A stretch of DNA of 5,505 nt from an uncultured Caulobacterales bacterium. GTDB taxonomy: Bacteria; Pseudomonadota; Alphaproteobacteria; Caulobacterales; Caulobacteraceae. The stretch lies in the NCBI GenBank assembly GCA_903903715.1, contig CAIUZX010000050.1, forward strand, positions 1 to 5,505. Reading direction: 5' to 3'. Position numbers and translations under genes: made by a program. A model generated the notes under the pieces. That model was not told the DNA's origin. It made no database searches and saw nothing but the letters and a program-made list of their open reading frames with translations. This document shows positions 1-5,461 of this stretch, one piece after another; position 1 is the stretch's first letter; each line of letters starts with the position of its first letter.

Positions 1-1030
1 CAAGATCCCCGTCGCCGAGCTGCGCCGCCTTGGCCGCGTCCTCGAAGTTGAGGAGGCACAGGTAGTTCTCCCGCCCCTTTCGCACCACGGCCTTGCGGGC
101 GCGGACGTCCGGGTCCGGATAGACGGCGGCGGTCTCCCGCGCGATCTGGCGCTGCAGGGCGCGGGTATAGGTCGAGATCCACACCGACGGCCCGTTCGCC
201 TGCGCCCACAGGGAGGCGGGCGCGAGATAGCCGAGGGTCTTGCCGACCCCGGTCCCCGCTTCCGCCAGCATCATCCGCGGCTCCCCCTCCGTCTCGCGGG
301 GGGAGAAGGCGAAGGCGGCGGCGGCGGCGTAGTCGGCTTGGGCGGGGCGGGTCTCGTCGAGACCGACGCGGGACAGAAGTTCGGCCAGCCGTCCGCGGGC
401 GGCGTCCTCGCTGATGTCCGCGCTCCCCGGCTCCCCCGGCGGGGCGCCGTCTTCCCAGGGCTCGAGCCGGCTCCAGACCTCAAGGCCCGTCCCGGCGGGC
501 AGGCGGGCGGAGACGGGCGGGTCGGAGAGGGCCGCGACCACGAGGTCCCCCCACGCCCAGCCGCCGCGCCTGAGCGTGCGGGCCATGACCAGCGCCTCGC
601 CCCTCGCGGGATAGGCGGGGTTCGCAAGCTCGGCCAGCAGGGCGGAGGCTGCGGGCCTGAGGGTCTGGGCGAAGGCGGCGACGCCCACGGGGGGCGGAAG
701 GTTCAGCGCGGCGGCGAGGCCGGAGGGGGAGGGCGCCACGAACGCCCCTGGCCGCACAAAAGCGAACAGCTCCAGCACGTCGAACATGGCGGGGGTCCGG
801 GGCGGCGGGGAGAGGCCAAGGCGTCGGGCGGTGAGCCCCGCATGCGCCACCATCACCATGCCGTTGCGCATCAGATCCACCGCCGCGGTGCGCGCCAGCG
901 GGAACGCGCCCGACGCCTCCGCCGCCGCCGCGCGGGGTCCCGGCAGCACGGCCAGCGCCACGCCGGGCAGCGTCGCGCGTCCCGGCTCCTCAGCCTCGTT
1001 TCGCGGCGACATGTCCTGCGGGTCGATCAT
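1..1030 (-). CDS. DinG-family ATP-dependent DNA helicase, N-terminal part (runs off left edge)
   Basis: Translating the minus strand from the ATG at 1030 gives 343 open codons to the window edge. A variable, Ala/Pro-rich region of about 225 residues comes first. A Q-motif-like RPAQADY follows at about 228-234. Walker A is AEAGTGVGKT (256-265, Lys264), and the motif Ia-like STYTRALQRQ is at about 287-296. Next comes KGRENYLC, whose Cys325 sits where XPD/DinG helicases carry the first Fe-S cluster ligand. Family members are superfamily 2 helicases that use ATP to unwind DNA 5'-3', acting in replication and repair. The remaining cysteines and the DEAH and C-terminal motifs lie outside the window. 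ATG 1030 is chosen because no ATG, GTG or TTG occurs in frame between it and the neighbouring start, although no strong ribosome site precedes it. The gene is divergent from the small gene at 1100. Family assignment is firm; its exact role is not. Confidence 0.9.
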   Translation of the reverse strand, partial: MIDPQDMSPRNEAEEPGRATLPGVALAVLPGPRAAAAEASGAFPLARTAAVDLMRNGMVMVAHAGLTARRLGLSPPPRTPAMFDVLELFAFVRPGAFVAPSPSGLAAALNLPPPVGVAAFAQTLRPAASALLAELANPAYPARGEALVMARTLRRGGWAWGDLVVAALSDPPVSARLPAGTGLEVWSRLEPWEDGAPPGEPGSADISEDAARGRLAELLSRVGLDETRPAQADYAAAAAFAFSPRETEGEPRMMLAEAGTGVGKTLGYLAPASLWAQANGPSVWISTYTRALQRQIARETAAVYPDPDVRARKAVVRKGRENYLCLLNFEDAAKAAQLGDGDL

Positions 1031-1084
1031 CGCATCGTCATAGACACATTCGCGCAGGTGCGGGAGGATCGATCGGCAGGCGGC

Positions 1085-1092
1085 GGGGAGGG
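1085..1092 (+). promoter_or_regulatory. Ribosome binding site of the EVE-like gene
   Basis: GGGGAGGG lies 7 nt before the ATG at 1100. It is a strong Shine-Dalgarno match and the main reason for choosing that start. The same plus-strand frame stays open upstream as far as 338, but that upstream part only mirrors the helicase gene. I see no convincing promoter in the 69-bp divergent gap 1031-1099. Confidence 0.6.
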
Positions 1093-1099
1093 CGGCCTC

Positions 1100-1504
1100 A
1101 TGACCTACGTCCTGACCGCGGAATGCATGCCCCCGGCAGCGGAGGGCGTCGTCGATTTTCCGGCGCACAAGACCATGTATGGCGGGCGGAAGATCGCCGC
1201 TGGCGACACGGTGTTCCTGTTCGTGCGCGGACCGGGCGGCGCGGCGCTGACGGGGAAGGCCGCCGTGCTGACGGCGACGGCGGTTCCGCCCCTTCCCGAC
1301 ATCGCGCGCCAGACGCCGCGGGTCAGCGTGACCCTGCGCATGGAGGCTCAGCCCGTCCGCCCGCTCAGCCGGACCGAGGTCGCGCGGTTAGCTGCCTCAG
1401 ATCCTGCGGTTGAGGAGCTGCGCTTCAAGTTCTTCCGGCAGGCGACGCCGAAGATCGGCGCCGTGTCGGACGCGCTGGCGGCATGTCTTGACGGGTATGT
1501 CTAG
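1100..1504 (+). CDS. Small PUA/EVE-like domain protein, function unknown
   Basis: This is a soluble protein of 134 aa with no signal peptide or membrane segment. It opens with a short beta strand (TYVLTAECMP), followed by DFPAHKTMYGGRKI (19-32). The stretch AAGDTVFLFV (33-42) resembles the 'I..GD.v.ly..' core strand of PUA/EVE-like folds. It ends in KFFRQATPKIGAVSDALA (about 110-127) and an LDGYV tail. From memory, alphaproteobacteria carry a family of small hypothetical proteins with this FPAHK..YGG and FFRQAT.KI pattern; the EVE-like label is by resemblance only. Known EVE/PUA proteins bind modified bases or RNA, but no such activity can be read here. The gene is divergent from the helicase and convergent with the 105-aa gene, with which it shares a CTAG at the stops. 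Real coding is well supported; function is not. Confidence 0.75.
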   Translation: MTYVLTAECMPPAAEGVVDFPAHKTMYGGRKIAAGDTVFLFVRGPGGAALTGKAAVLTATAVPPLPDIARQTPRVSVTLRMEAQPVRPLSRTEVARLAASDPAVEELRFKFFRQATPKIGAVSDALAACLDGYV

Positions 1505-1818
1505 CGCGACCGGACGCGCAGCTCGGGCGAAGCTGCGTCGTGCTGGGGGGCGGCCTCGACAATCGTCTCATCGATCTCGAAGCGGGGATGGGTTTCCCGC
1601 ACTTCGGAGATCACCGCCTGCAGCCGGGCTTCATCCAGTACGAAGGGATTTGGCGGGCGGCGGCCGGTGAGGATCGCCCAGAGCGAGCGGGCCGGGCGGC
1701 GAAGTGGGCTGGGGGCCGGGCTCGCGCGACCGGCGCGCCACACCGCGAAGCCCTTCATCACCGAGTCGCGGGACGGGGCGTGGCTGTCGGCGGGGGGTTC
1801 GTCACGACGGCGGCGCAT
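1501..1818 (-). CDS. Uncharacterised 105-aa protein, second gene of the proteasome-like operon
   Basis: I do not recognise this protein. Residues 1-45 are very basic and rich in Arg and Pro (an MRRRR start, then RRPAR at 40-44) and look disordered. Residues 46-90 look folded: SLWAILTG, then PNPFVLDEARLQAVISEV (57-74), predicted helical, then an acidic segment FEIDETIVEAA (80-90). There is no signal peptide or clear membrane span. The start codon lies 2 nt after the stop of the upstream gene (TGA-CC-ATG). A GGAG/GAGAG ribosome site sits inside the end of that gene, about 9-11 nt before the ATG, so translation is probably coupled. A start at Met21 (1758) is possible but lacks a ribosome site. 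Position suggests it works with the proteasome-like protein, perhaps as a regulator or partner; that is inference. Its stop overlaps the stop of the convergent gene by four bases. Confidence 0.65.
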   Translation of the reverse strand: MRRRRDEPPADSHAPSRDSVMKGFAVWRAGRASPAPSPLRRPARSLWAILTGRRPPNPFVLDEARLQAVISEVRETHPRFEIDETIVEAAPQHDAASPELRVRSR

Positions 1819-1820
1819 GG

Positions 1821-3101
1821 TCAGAAGCTCTCCGAGAAGGCATGTCCGTCGCGGGTGAGGGTCAGGCGCTGGATGGGCCGGTCGCCGGGCGCCTGCGCGG
1901 TCAGGTCGAGACCAAGGCGGCTGATGCCCAGCATCTTGGCGGCGATCTCGGTCATGGCGTCCGGCGCCGCGAGCCGCACCTGGCCGTAGAGGCGCCCGAA
2001 GTTGCTCCAGGCGGGCAGGGTCTGCATCGCCTTGATCAGAATATCCGGCGCGGCGGCTTTGTGGTCGTTGAACAGCTTTTCCACCCGGGCCCGGTCGCCG
2101 GGGCGCAAATCAAGGCCGAGGTTGTAGAGGTTCGCCTTCAGCTCGGAGGTGTAGTAGCGGATCTCATGCGCCACCGCGGCGGCCGCCTTGGGGTCGATGG
2201 CGTAGACGAGGCCGTCGATCACCTCGGATCGGGCATAGGTGCGGATCGCCGCGGAGCGCCGCCAGTTGGTGTCGATACGGTCGCGCCGCCGTCCCGTGAT
2301 CTTCAGCAGGCCGCCGAAGCTGGGATAGAGGCGAAAGCTGATCGCCTGGGGATAGGGATGGCCGGGATCGAAGCCCGCCACCACCACGCCTGCGGCGGCG
2401 CCTTCGAGGGCGGGAGGGACCCACTCCACGAGGCAGGAGGCGAGCGCCAGATCCTGGATCCTGGCGGCGGCCTCTGGCGAGAAGAGCGCCAGCGCCGGAT
2501 CGACGCCGCGCGCCTCGCACATGTAGCAGACGGCCTCGGCGAAGTTCTGGGGGAACTGGTCGCGGAACAGGGCGATCAGCCCGTCCGTCGGCTCGGTGTG
2601 ATTGCGCGGGCGGGTCTCGGCCTCGAGGCTGTCATAGACGTATTCGGTGCGGATATCGTGCTCGTAGTCGGCGAGGGCGAGGTTCAGCGTCCGATCCGTC
2701 AGGGCGAAGGTCGTGTCCCAGCCGACCGCGTCGAGCACACTGAAAAGGCCCTCTGTGAAGCCCAGCACATACTGCCGGAAATTCTCGACCTCGACGCTGC
2801 GGTCCATGCCGAAGTCGGAGACGTACTGCGCCTTCTGCAGAAACTCGACGAGGCGGACATAGGCGTCGTCCACCTTCATCTGCAGGCGGGCGGTCTGGTT
2901 GCGGAAGTATTCGAAGACGATCGGCCATTTGACGCCGTTGAAGGCGGCGACGTTGTGCACCATCACGCCGATGGGCGGGGCCTTGCTGATCAGGAACAGG
3001 CGCTGCGCGTCCTCCTGCGGCGAGGGGGACGCCCTCGCCTCGGAGACGTCGGCCGCCAGCACGACGGCTTCCTGGTTCATCAGTAGAACTTCGCTCGTCA
3101 C
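1821..3101 (-). CDS. Proteasome beta-subunit/HslV-like (Ntn-hydrolase fold) protein with C-terminal extension
   Basis: This protein is 426 aa long. If Met is removed, Thr1 is followed by VVLAAD ending at Asp17 and QRLFLI with Arg33, the same spacing as Thr1, Asp17 and Lys33 of proteasome beta subunits and HslV. The T. acidophilum beta subunit, as I recall it, has KKLFQI at this place. GVVVAGFDPG (238-247), followed by a strand and GG, resembles the later 'vaGyD...' strand of that fold. GDRPIQRLTLTRDGHAF (406-422) resembles the end strands of bacterial proteasome-like proteins. Those enzymes cleave peptides in self-compartmentalised rings. Lys33 is the general-base residue, so Arg33 suggests altered or lost activity. 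Residues 60-225 are mostly helical and exceed a normal beta subunit (about 190-240 aa). The GTG start at 3101 is preferred over ATG 3080 because only it yields the Thr1 register; its ribosome site is weak. The fold assignment is by motif reading, not search. Confidence 0.75.
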   Translation of the reverse strand: MTSEVLLMNQEAVVLAADVSEARASPSPQEDAQRLFLISKAPPIGVMVHNVAAFNGVKWPIVFEYFRNQTARLQMKVDDAYVRLVEFLQKAQYVSDFGMDRSVEVENFRQYVLGFTEGLFSVLDAVGWDTTFALTDRTLNLALADYEHDIRTEYVYDSLEAETRPRNHTEPTDGLIALFRDQFPQNFAEAVCYMCEARGVDPALALFSPEAAARIQDLALASCLVEWVPPALEGAAAGVVVAGFDPGHPYPQAISFRLYPSFGGLLKITGRRRDRIDTNWRRSAAIRTYARSEVIDGLVYAIDPKAAAAVAHEIRYYTSELKANLYNLGLDLRPGDRARVEKLFNDHKAAAPDILIKAMQTLPAWSNFGRLYGQVRLAAPDAMTEIAAKMLGISRLGLDLTAQAPGDRPIQRLTLTRDGHAFSESF

Positions 3102-3109
3102 AGGTATCG

Positions 3110-3120
3110 CTGTCCGACAG
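3110..3120. repeat. Short inverted repeat CTGTC-C-GACAG just upstream of the proteasome-like gene
   Basis: Two perfect 5-bp arms around one central base end 8 bp before the GTG start at 3101. In the mRNA this would be at or next to the ribosome site; in DNA it could be a small operator. Arms this short arise by chance fairly easily, so function is uncertain. Confidence 0.35.
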
Positions 3121-3136
3121 TTCCGATCAAACTGCT

Positions 3137-3150
3137 TTAACCTAGGTTAA
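3137..3150. promoter_or_regulatory. Perfect 14-bp palindrome TTAACCTAGGTTAA, candidate operator
   Basis: The sequence equals its own reverse complement over 14 bases. It lies 35 bp upstream of the proteasome-like start and about 150 bp upstream of the acyltransferase start, in an AT-richer patch of a GC-rich window. Its position fits a dimeric repressor or activator site over the promoter of the minus-strand gene. The TTAAC boxes also recall CtrA sites of alphaproteobacteria (TTAA-N7-TTAA), but the spacing here is N6. The regulator is unknown. Confidence 0.5.
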
Positions 3151-3161
3151 CCCGATGTGGC

Positions 3162-3172
3162 GACTCAGATTC
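3162..3172. promoter_or_regulatory. Two adjacent GANTC sites (possible CcrM methylation sites)
   Basis: GACTC (3162-3166) and GATTC (3168-3172) are separated by one base in the divergent promoter region. In Caulobacter and many other alphaproteobacteria GANTC is methylated by CcrM once per cell cycle and can modulate promoters. By eye I noticed only one other GANTC in the window (GAGTC, 1763-1767). Whether this organism has CcrM is not visible here. Confidence 0.35.
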
Positions 3173-3297
3173 GACGCTCTGACGCGAGAAGTTCACGCTG
3201 CGGGCGAACTGTGCTTCCGAGGTTGCACTGTCTTTACGTAGGGTCCGCCCCTTGCTCCTTTGCAGCGTTGGCGGTTAATGGCGGGCCTTGAGCCGAC

Positions 3298-4410
3298 GTG
3301 GAGAGACAGGCTTTGGCGACGTCACCGCGCCCCGGCGTGTTCACGACCTTTGACGGCCTGCGCGGCGTCGCGGCGCTTCTGGTCGTATCGCGGCACGTCG
3401 GCCCCTATTTCGGCCCCTTGAGCTTCCCTGAAAGCTATCTCGCGGTCGACCTGTTCTTTCTCCTGAGCGGCTTTGTCATCGCCAACGCCTATGACGCCCG
3501 GCTGGCGAAGGGCGGGTTCGTGACGGACTTCTTCAAGATCCGCATGATCCGGCTCTATCCCCTCTATGCGGCAGGGCTGGCGGTGGCGGTGGTGCTGCGT
3601 CTCTACATGCACGGAGAGCCGGGGGATCCCTGGCGGCTGGGGCCCTTGCTGGAGACCGCGCTTCTGGCCCTCGTGCTGCTTCCGGGGCCGCGTGGGGATC
3701 CGACGGGGGGCTACAGTCTCAACTCGCCGAGCTGGACGCTCCTGCCCGAGATTGTGATCAACATGGCCTACGCCATGCTGTTTCGCTGGATGACGACGCG
3801 GGTGCTGATCGCCCTGATCTTCGTCGGATCGCTGGGGATGGTGGTGGCGGAGCTGACCCGCGGCACGCTGGATGTCGGCTTTCCCGAACACGGGGAATGG
3901 GCGACGCCGTTCCGCATGGGCTTCTCGTTCTTCGCCGGCGTCCTGATGCGGCGACGGTTCGACGGCGAGCGCCGCCACGCGCCGCTCACCGCGCTGGCCT
4001 GCGTGCTGGTCGTAATCGCCGCCCTGACGGCCCATCCGCCGGAGTTTGTGCGGCCCTTCTACGAGCTGGGCCTCGCCCTGATCGGCTTTCCGCTGGTGAT
4101 CCTGGTGGCGAGCCGGGTCGAGGCGCCAGGAAGGCTGGGGGCTATGTTCCATACGCTGGGGCTGATGAGCTACGCCGTCTACACTTTGCATCTGCCGGTC
4201 GGGCTGTTGATCTACCAGGTGCTGCGGCGCTCGAGCATCATCGACGTCTGGTATTCCGCGCCCTGGTCGGGGTTCGTCTACCTCGCCTTCATCGCCGCCT
4301 TCGCCGTGCTGGTGGACCGCCATTACGACCAGCCGGTTCGGCGCTGGCTGACGGCGAGGCTCTTGCCTTCCGTAAGGTCCGACCGTCAAAGTCACGCCCG
4401 ACCTTCATAA
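3298..4410 (+). CDS. Acyltransferase-3 family integral membrane protein (OafA/YrhL-like)
   Basis: This is a 370-aa polytopic membrane protein of usual family length, with about ten hydrophobic segments. Family signatures are in order: FDGLRGVAALLVVSRH (18-33), whose His33 is the conserved, probably catalytic histidine; FFLLSGFVIA (53-62); the R..RLYPLY motif (82-90); SPSWTLLPE (143-151); and near the C-terminus MSYAVYTLHLP. Such proteins move acyl groups, usually acetyl or succinyl, across or onto the envelope, modifying O-antigen, exopolysaccharide, glucans or lipids in the cytoplasmic membrane. The substrate cannot be read, as no glycan genes are nearby. The GTG at 3298 has no clear ribosome site. 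A TTG at 3313 has GGAG 9 nt upstream and may be the true start, giving 365 aa that still include every motif. The crotonase gene follows after 20 bp, so the two are probably co-transcribed. Confidence 0.9.
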   Translation: MERQALATSPRPGVFTTFDGLRGVAALLVVSRHVGPYFGPLSFPESYLAVDLFFLLSGFVIANAYDARLAKGGFVTDFFKIRMIRLYPLYAAGLAVAVVLRLYMHGEPGDPWRLGPLLETALLALVLLPGPRGDPTGGYSLNSPSWTLLPEIVINMAYAMLFRWMTTRVLIALIFVGSLGMVVAELTRGTLDVGFPEHGEWATPFRMGFSFFAGVLMRRRFDGERRHAPLTALACVLVVIAALTAHPPEFVRPFYELGLALIGFPLVILVASRVEAPGRLGAMFHTLGLMSYAVYTLHLPVGLLIYQVLRRSSIIDVWYSAPWSGFVYLAFIAAFAVLVDRHYDQPVRRWLTARLLPSVRSDRQSHARPS

Positions 4411-4430
4411 GAAACATTCGGAGACGCGCC

Positions 4431-5333
4431 ATGACCAGCCAGCTCAAGATCCTCGGCGAGTTCGAGACGGTTCGCCTGGAGCGGGAGGACGGCATCGCCA
4501 TCCTCACCCTCAACCGCCCCGAAAAGATGAACAGTTTCACCGCCCAGATGATGCTGGACATGATCGCCGCCTTCGACATCACCGACGCCGACGATGAGAC
4601 CGGCGCGGTCATCGTCACCGGCGCCGGCGAGCGGGCCTTCTGCGCGGGTGCGGACCTTTCCTCCGGCGGCGCGACCTTCGACTACGCCAAGCGCGGCGAG
4701 GCGGCGCGGGACGAGGCCAAGGTCGGCGACGTCTATCGTGACGGCGGCGGCCGCGTGACCTTGCGCATCTATGACAGCCTCAAGCCCGTGATCTGCGCGG
4801 TGAACGGCGCGGCGGTCGGCATCGGCGCGACCATGCAGCTGCCGATGGACATCCGCATCGCCTCGACCACGGCCCGCTTCGGCTTCGTCTTCAACCGGCG
4901 CGGCATTAACCCGGAAGCCGCGTCGAGCTGGTTCCTGCCGCGGCTCGTCGGCATCTCCCAGGCGCTGGAGTGGTGCTACAGCGGCCGGGTGTTCACGGCG
5001 CAAGAGGCGCTGGACGGCGGCCTCGTGCGCTCCATCCACGCGCCGGAGGACCTGCTTCCCGCGGCCAAGGCCATCGCGCGGGAGTTCATCGACAACACCG
5101 CCCCCGTCTCCTGCGCCCTGACCCGTCAGATGATGTGGCGCATGATGGGCGCGGCGCACCCGATGGACGCGCACAAGGCCGACAGCCGGGCGATCCAGTC
5201 CAGAGGCCAGTCGGCGGACGCCAAGGAAGGCGTGACCAGTTTCCTCGAGAAGCGCCCCGCCAGGTTCCCGAACACGGTGTCCGCCGATCTGCCGGACGTG
5301 TTCCCGGGCTACACGCCGCCGAAGTTCAGCTGA
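4431..5333 (+). CDS. Crotonase / enoyl-CoA hydratase family protein
   Basis: This is a 300-aa cytoplasmic protein. ILTLNRPEKMNSFT (24-37) is the typical crotonase opening. CAGADL (71-76) and NGAAVGIGA (125-133) form the two halves of the oxyanion hole that holds the CoA-thioester. EWCYSGRVFTAQEALDGGLV (180-199) carries Glu180, aligned with the second catalytic Glu (rat Glu164). At the site of rat Glu144 the sequence reads FGFVFNRRG, with no Glu, but RRGINPEAASSWFLPRLVG (156-174) has Glu162 a few residues on, a pattern I recall from a distinct subgroup annotated as enoyl-CoA hydratase. The family hydrates or isomerises enoyl-CoA in fatty acid or aromatic breakdown; the substrate here is unknown. 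ATG 4431 has GGAG (4420-4423) 7 nt upstream. The frame is open to 3897, but that part lies inside the acyltransferase gene. The gene sits 20 bp behind the acyltransferase and ends just before a hairpin repeat. Confidence 0.93.
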   Translation: MTSQLKILGEFETVRLEREDGIAILTLNRPEKMNSFTAQMMLDMIAAFDITDADDETGAVIVTGAGERAFCAGADLSSGGATFDYAKRGEAARDEAKVGDVYRDGGGRVTLRIYDSLKPVICAVNGAAVGIGATMQLPMDIRIASTTARFGFVFNRRGINPEAASSWFLPRLVGISQALEWCYSGRVFTAQEALDGGLVRSIHAPEDLLPAAKAIAREFIDNTAPVSCALTRQMMWRMMGAAHPMDAHKADSRAIQSRGQSADAKEGVTSFLEKRPARFPNTVSADLPDVFPGYTPPKFS

Positions 5334-5339
5334 ACCGGA

Positions 5340-5384
5340 GCATCGTGCGGAAAAGTGGCCACCGGTTTTCCGTCGTCACGATGC
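5340..5384. repeat. Intergenic palindromic repeat of the alphaproteobacterial GAAAAGTGG-type; possible 3' stem-loop
   Basis: An outer stem GCATCGTG (5340-5347) pairs with CACGATGC (5377-5384). An inner stem CGGAAAA (5348-5354) pairs with TTTTCCG (5366-5372). A 4-base bulge TCGT lies on the 3' side, and the 11-base loop contains the self-complementary GTGGCCAC. The core, GGAAAAGTGG followed by ACCGGTTTTCC, closely resembles a repeat scattered between genes in Rhizobiales and relatives (RIME-like), as I recall it. It starts 6 bp after the crotonase stop, so it may end or stabilise that mRNA. No U-run follows the stem, so it is not a textbook intrinsic terminator. Confidence 0.7.
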
Positions 5385-5415
5385 GACGCGACTTAAGAAG
5401 AAGCTCAATCAGCGG

Positions 5416-5441
5416 TTAACGGTCTGCGGCTAGGCTATGGC
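5416..5441 (+). promoter_or_regulatory. Candidate housekeeping promoter for the right-edge gene
   Basis: TTAACGG (5416-5422), 11 bases, then GCTATGGC (5434-5441) resembles the Caulobacter sigma-73 consensus TTGACGS-N10-14-GCTANAWC, with one mismatch in the first box and two in the second. It would start transcription a few bases before the ribosome site of the gene at 5462. The TTAAC could also be a CtrA half-site. This is a by-eye match only. Confidence 0.4.
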
Positions 5442-5461
5442 GGTTCAGCGCTAGGACCGCC

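Larger units (their letters stand above)
3102..3297. other. Divergent intergenic region between the proteasome-like and acyltransferase genes
   Basis: This 196-bp stretch is less GC-rich than its neighbours. It must hold the promoters of both divergent genes. It contains two palindromes (3110-3120 and 3137-3150), two GANTC sites (3162-3172) and a further GGTTAA (3273-3278) close to the acyltransferase start. A TTGCAC at 3223-3228 could be a -35 box, but I find no good -10 partner. I see no convincing small gene or RNA gene here. Confidence 0.6.

Noticed and set aside
338..1099. Plus-strand open frame running 5' of the EVE-like gene, antisense to the helicase
   Set aside because: Its translation is low-complexity Gly/Arg/Ala with no family features, while the minus strand gives clear DinG motifs. 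Only the part from ATG 1100, behind a strong ribosome site, looks real.
1704..3086. 460-codon plus-strand open frame
   Set aside because: It is antisense to the proteasome-like and 105-aa genes and arises from high GC. The minus-strand frame carries recognisable motifs; this one is rich in Gly/His/Val/Arg without any.
3322..4395. 357-codon minus-strand open frame
   Set aside because: It mirrors the acyltransferase gene, whose membrane segments and family motifs are clear. The mirror reads as charged His/Arg/Gln-rich low-complexity sequence.
3897..4430. 5' extension of the crotonase frame
   Set aside because: It lies within the acyltransferase gene in another frame and reads as Arg/Ala/Pro-rich. 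The crotonase family begins at ATG 4431 with a good ribosome site, so this is not a fusion.
4392..5174. 260-codon minus-strand open frame antisense to the crotonase
   Set aside because: It is composition-driven; the plus strand is an unmistakable crotonase and the mirror shows no domain.
5340..5384. Rho-independent terminator
   Set aside because: The hairpin is strong but has no U-run after it; the T-run is inside the stem. It was called a palindromic repeat instead, possibly affecting the 3' end.
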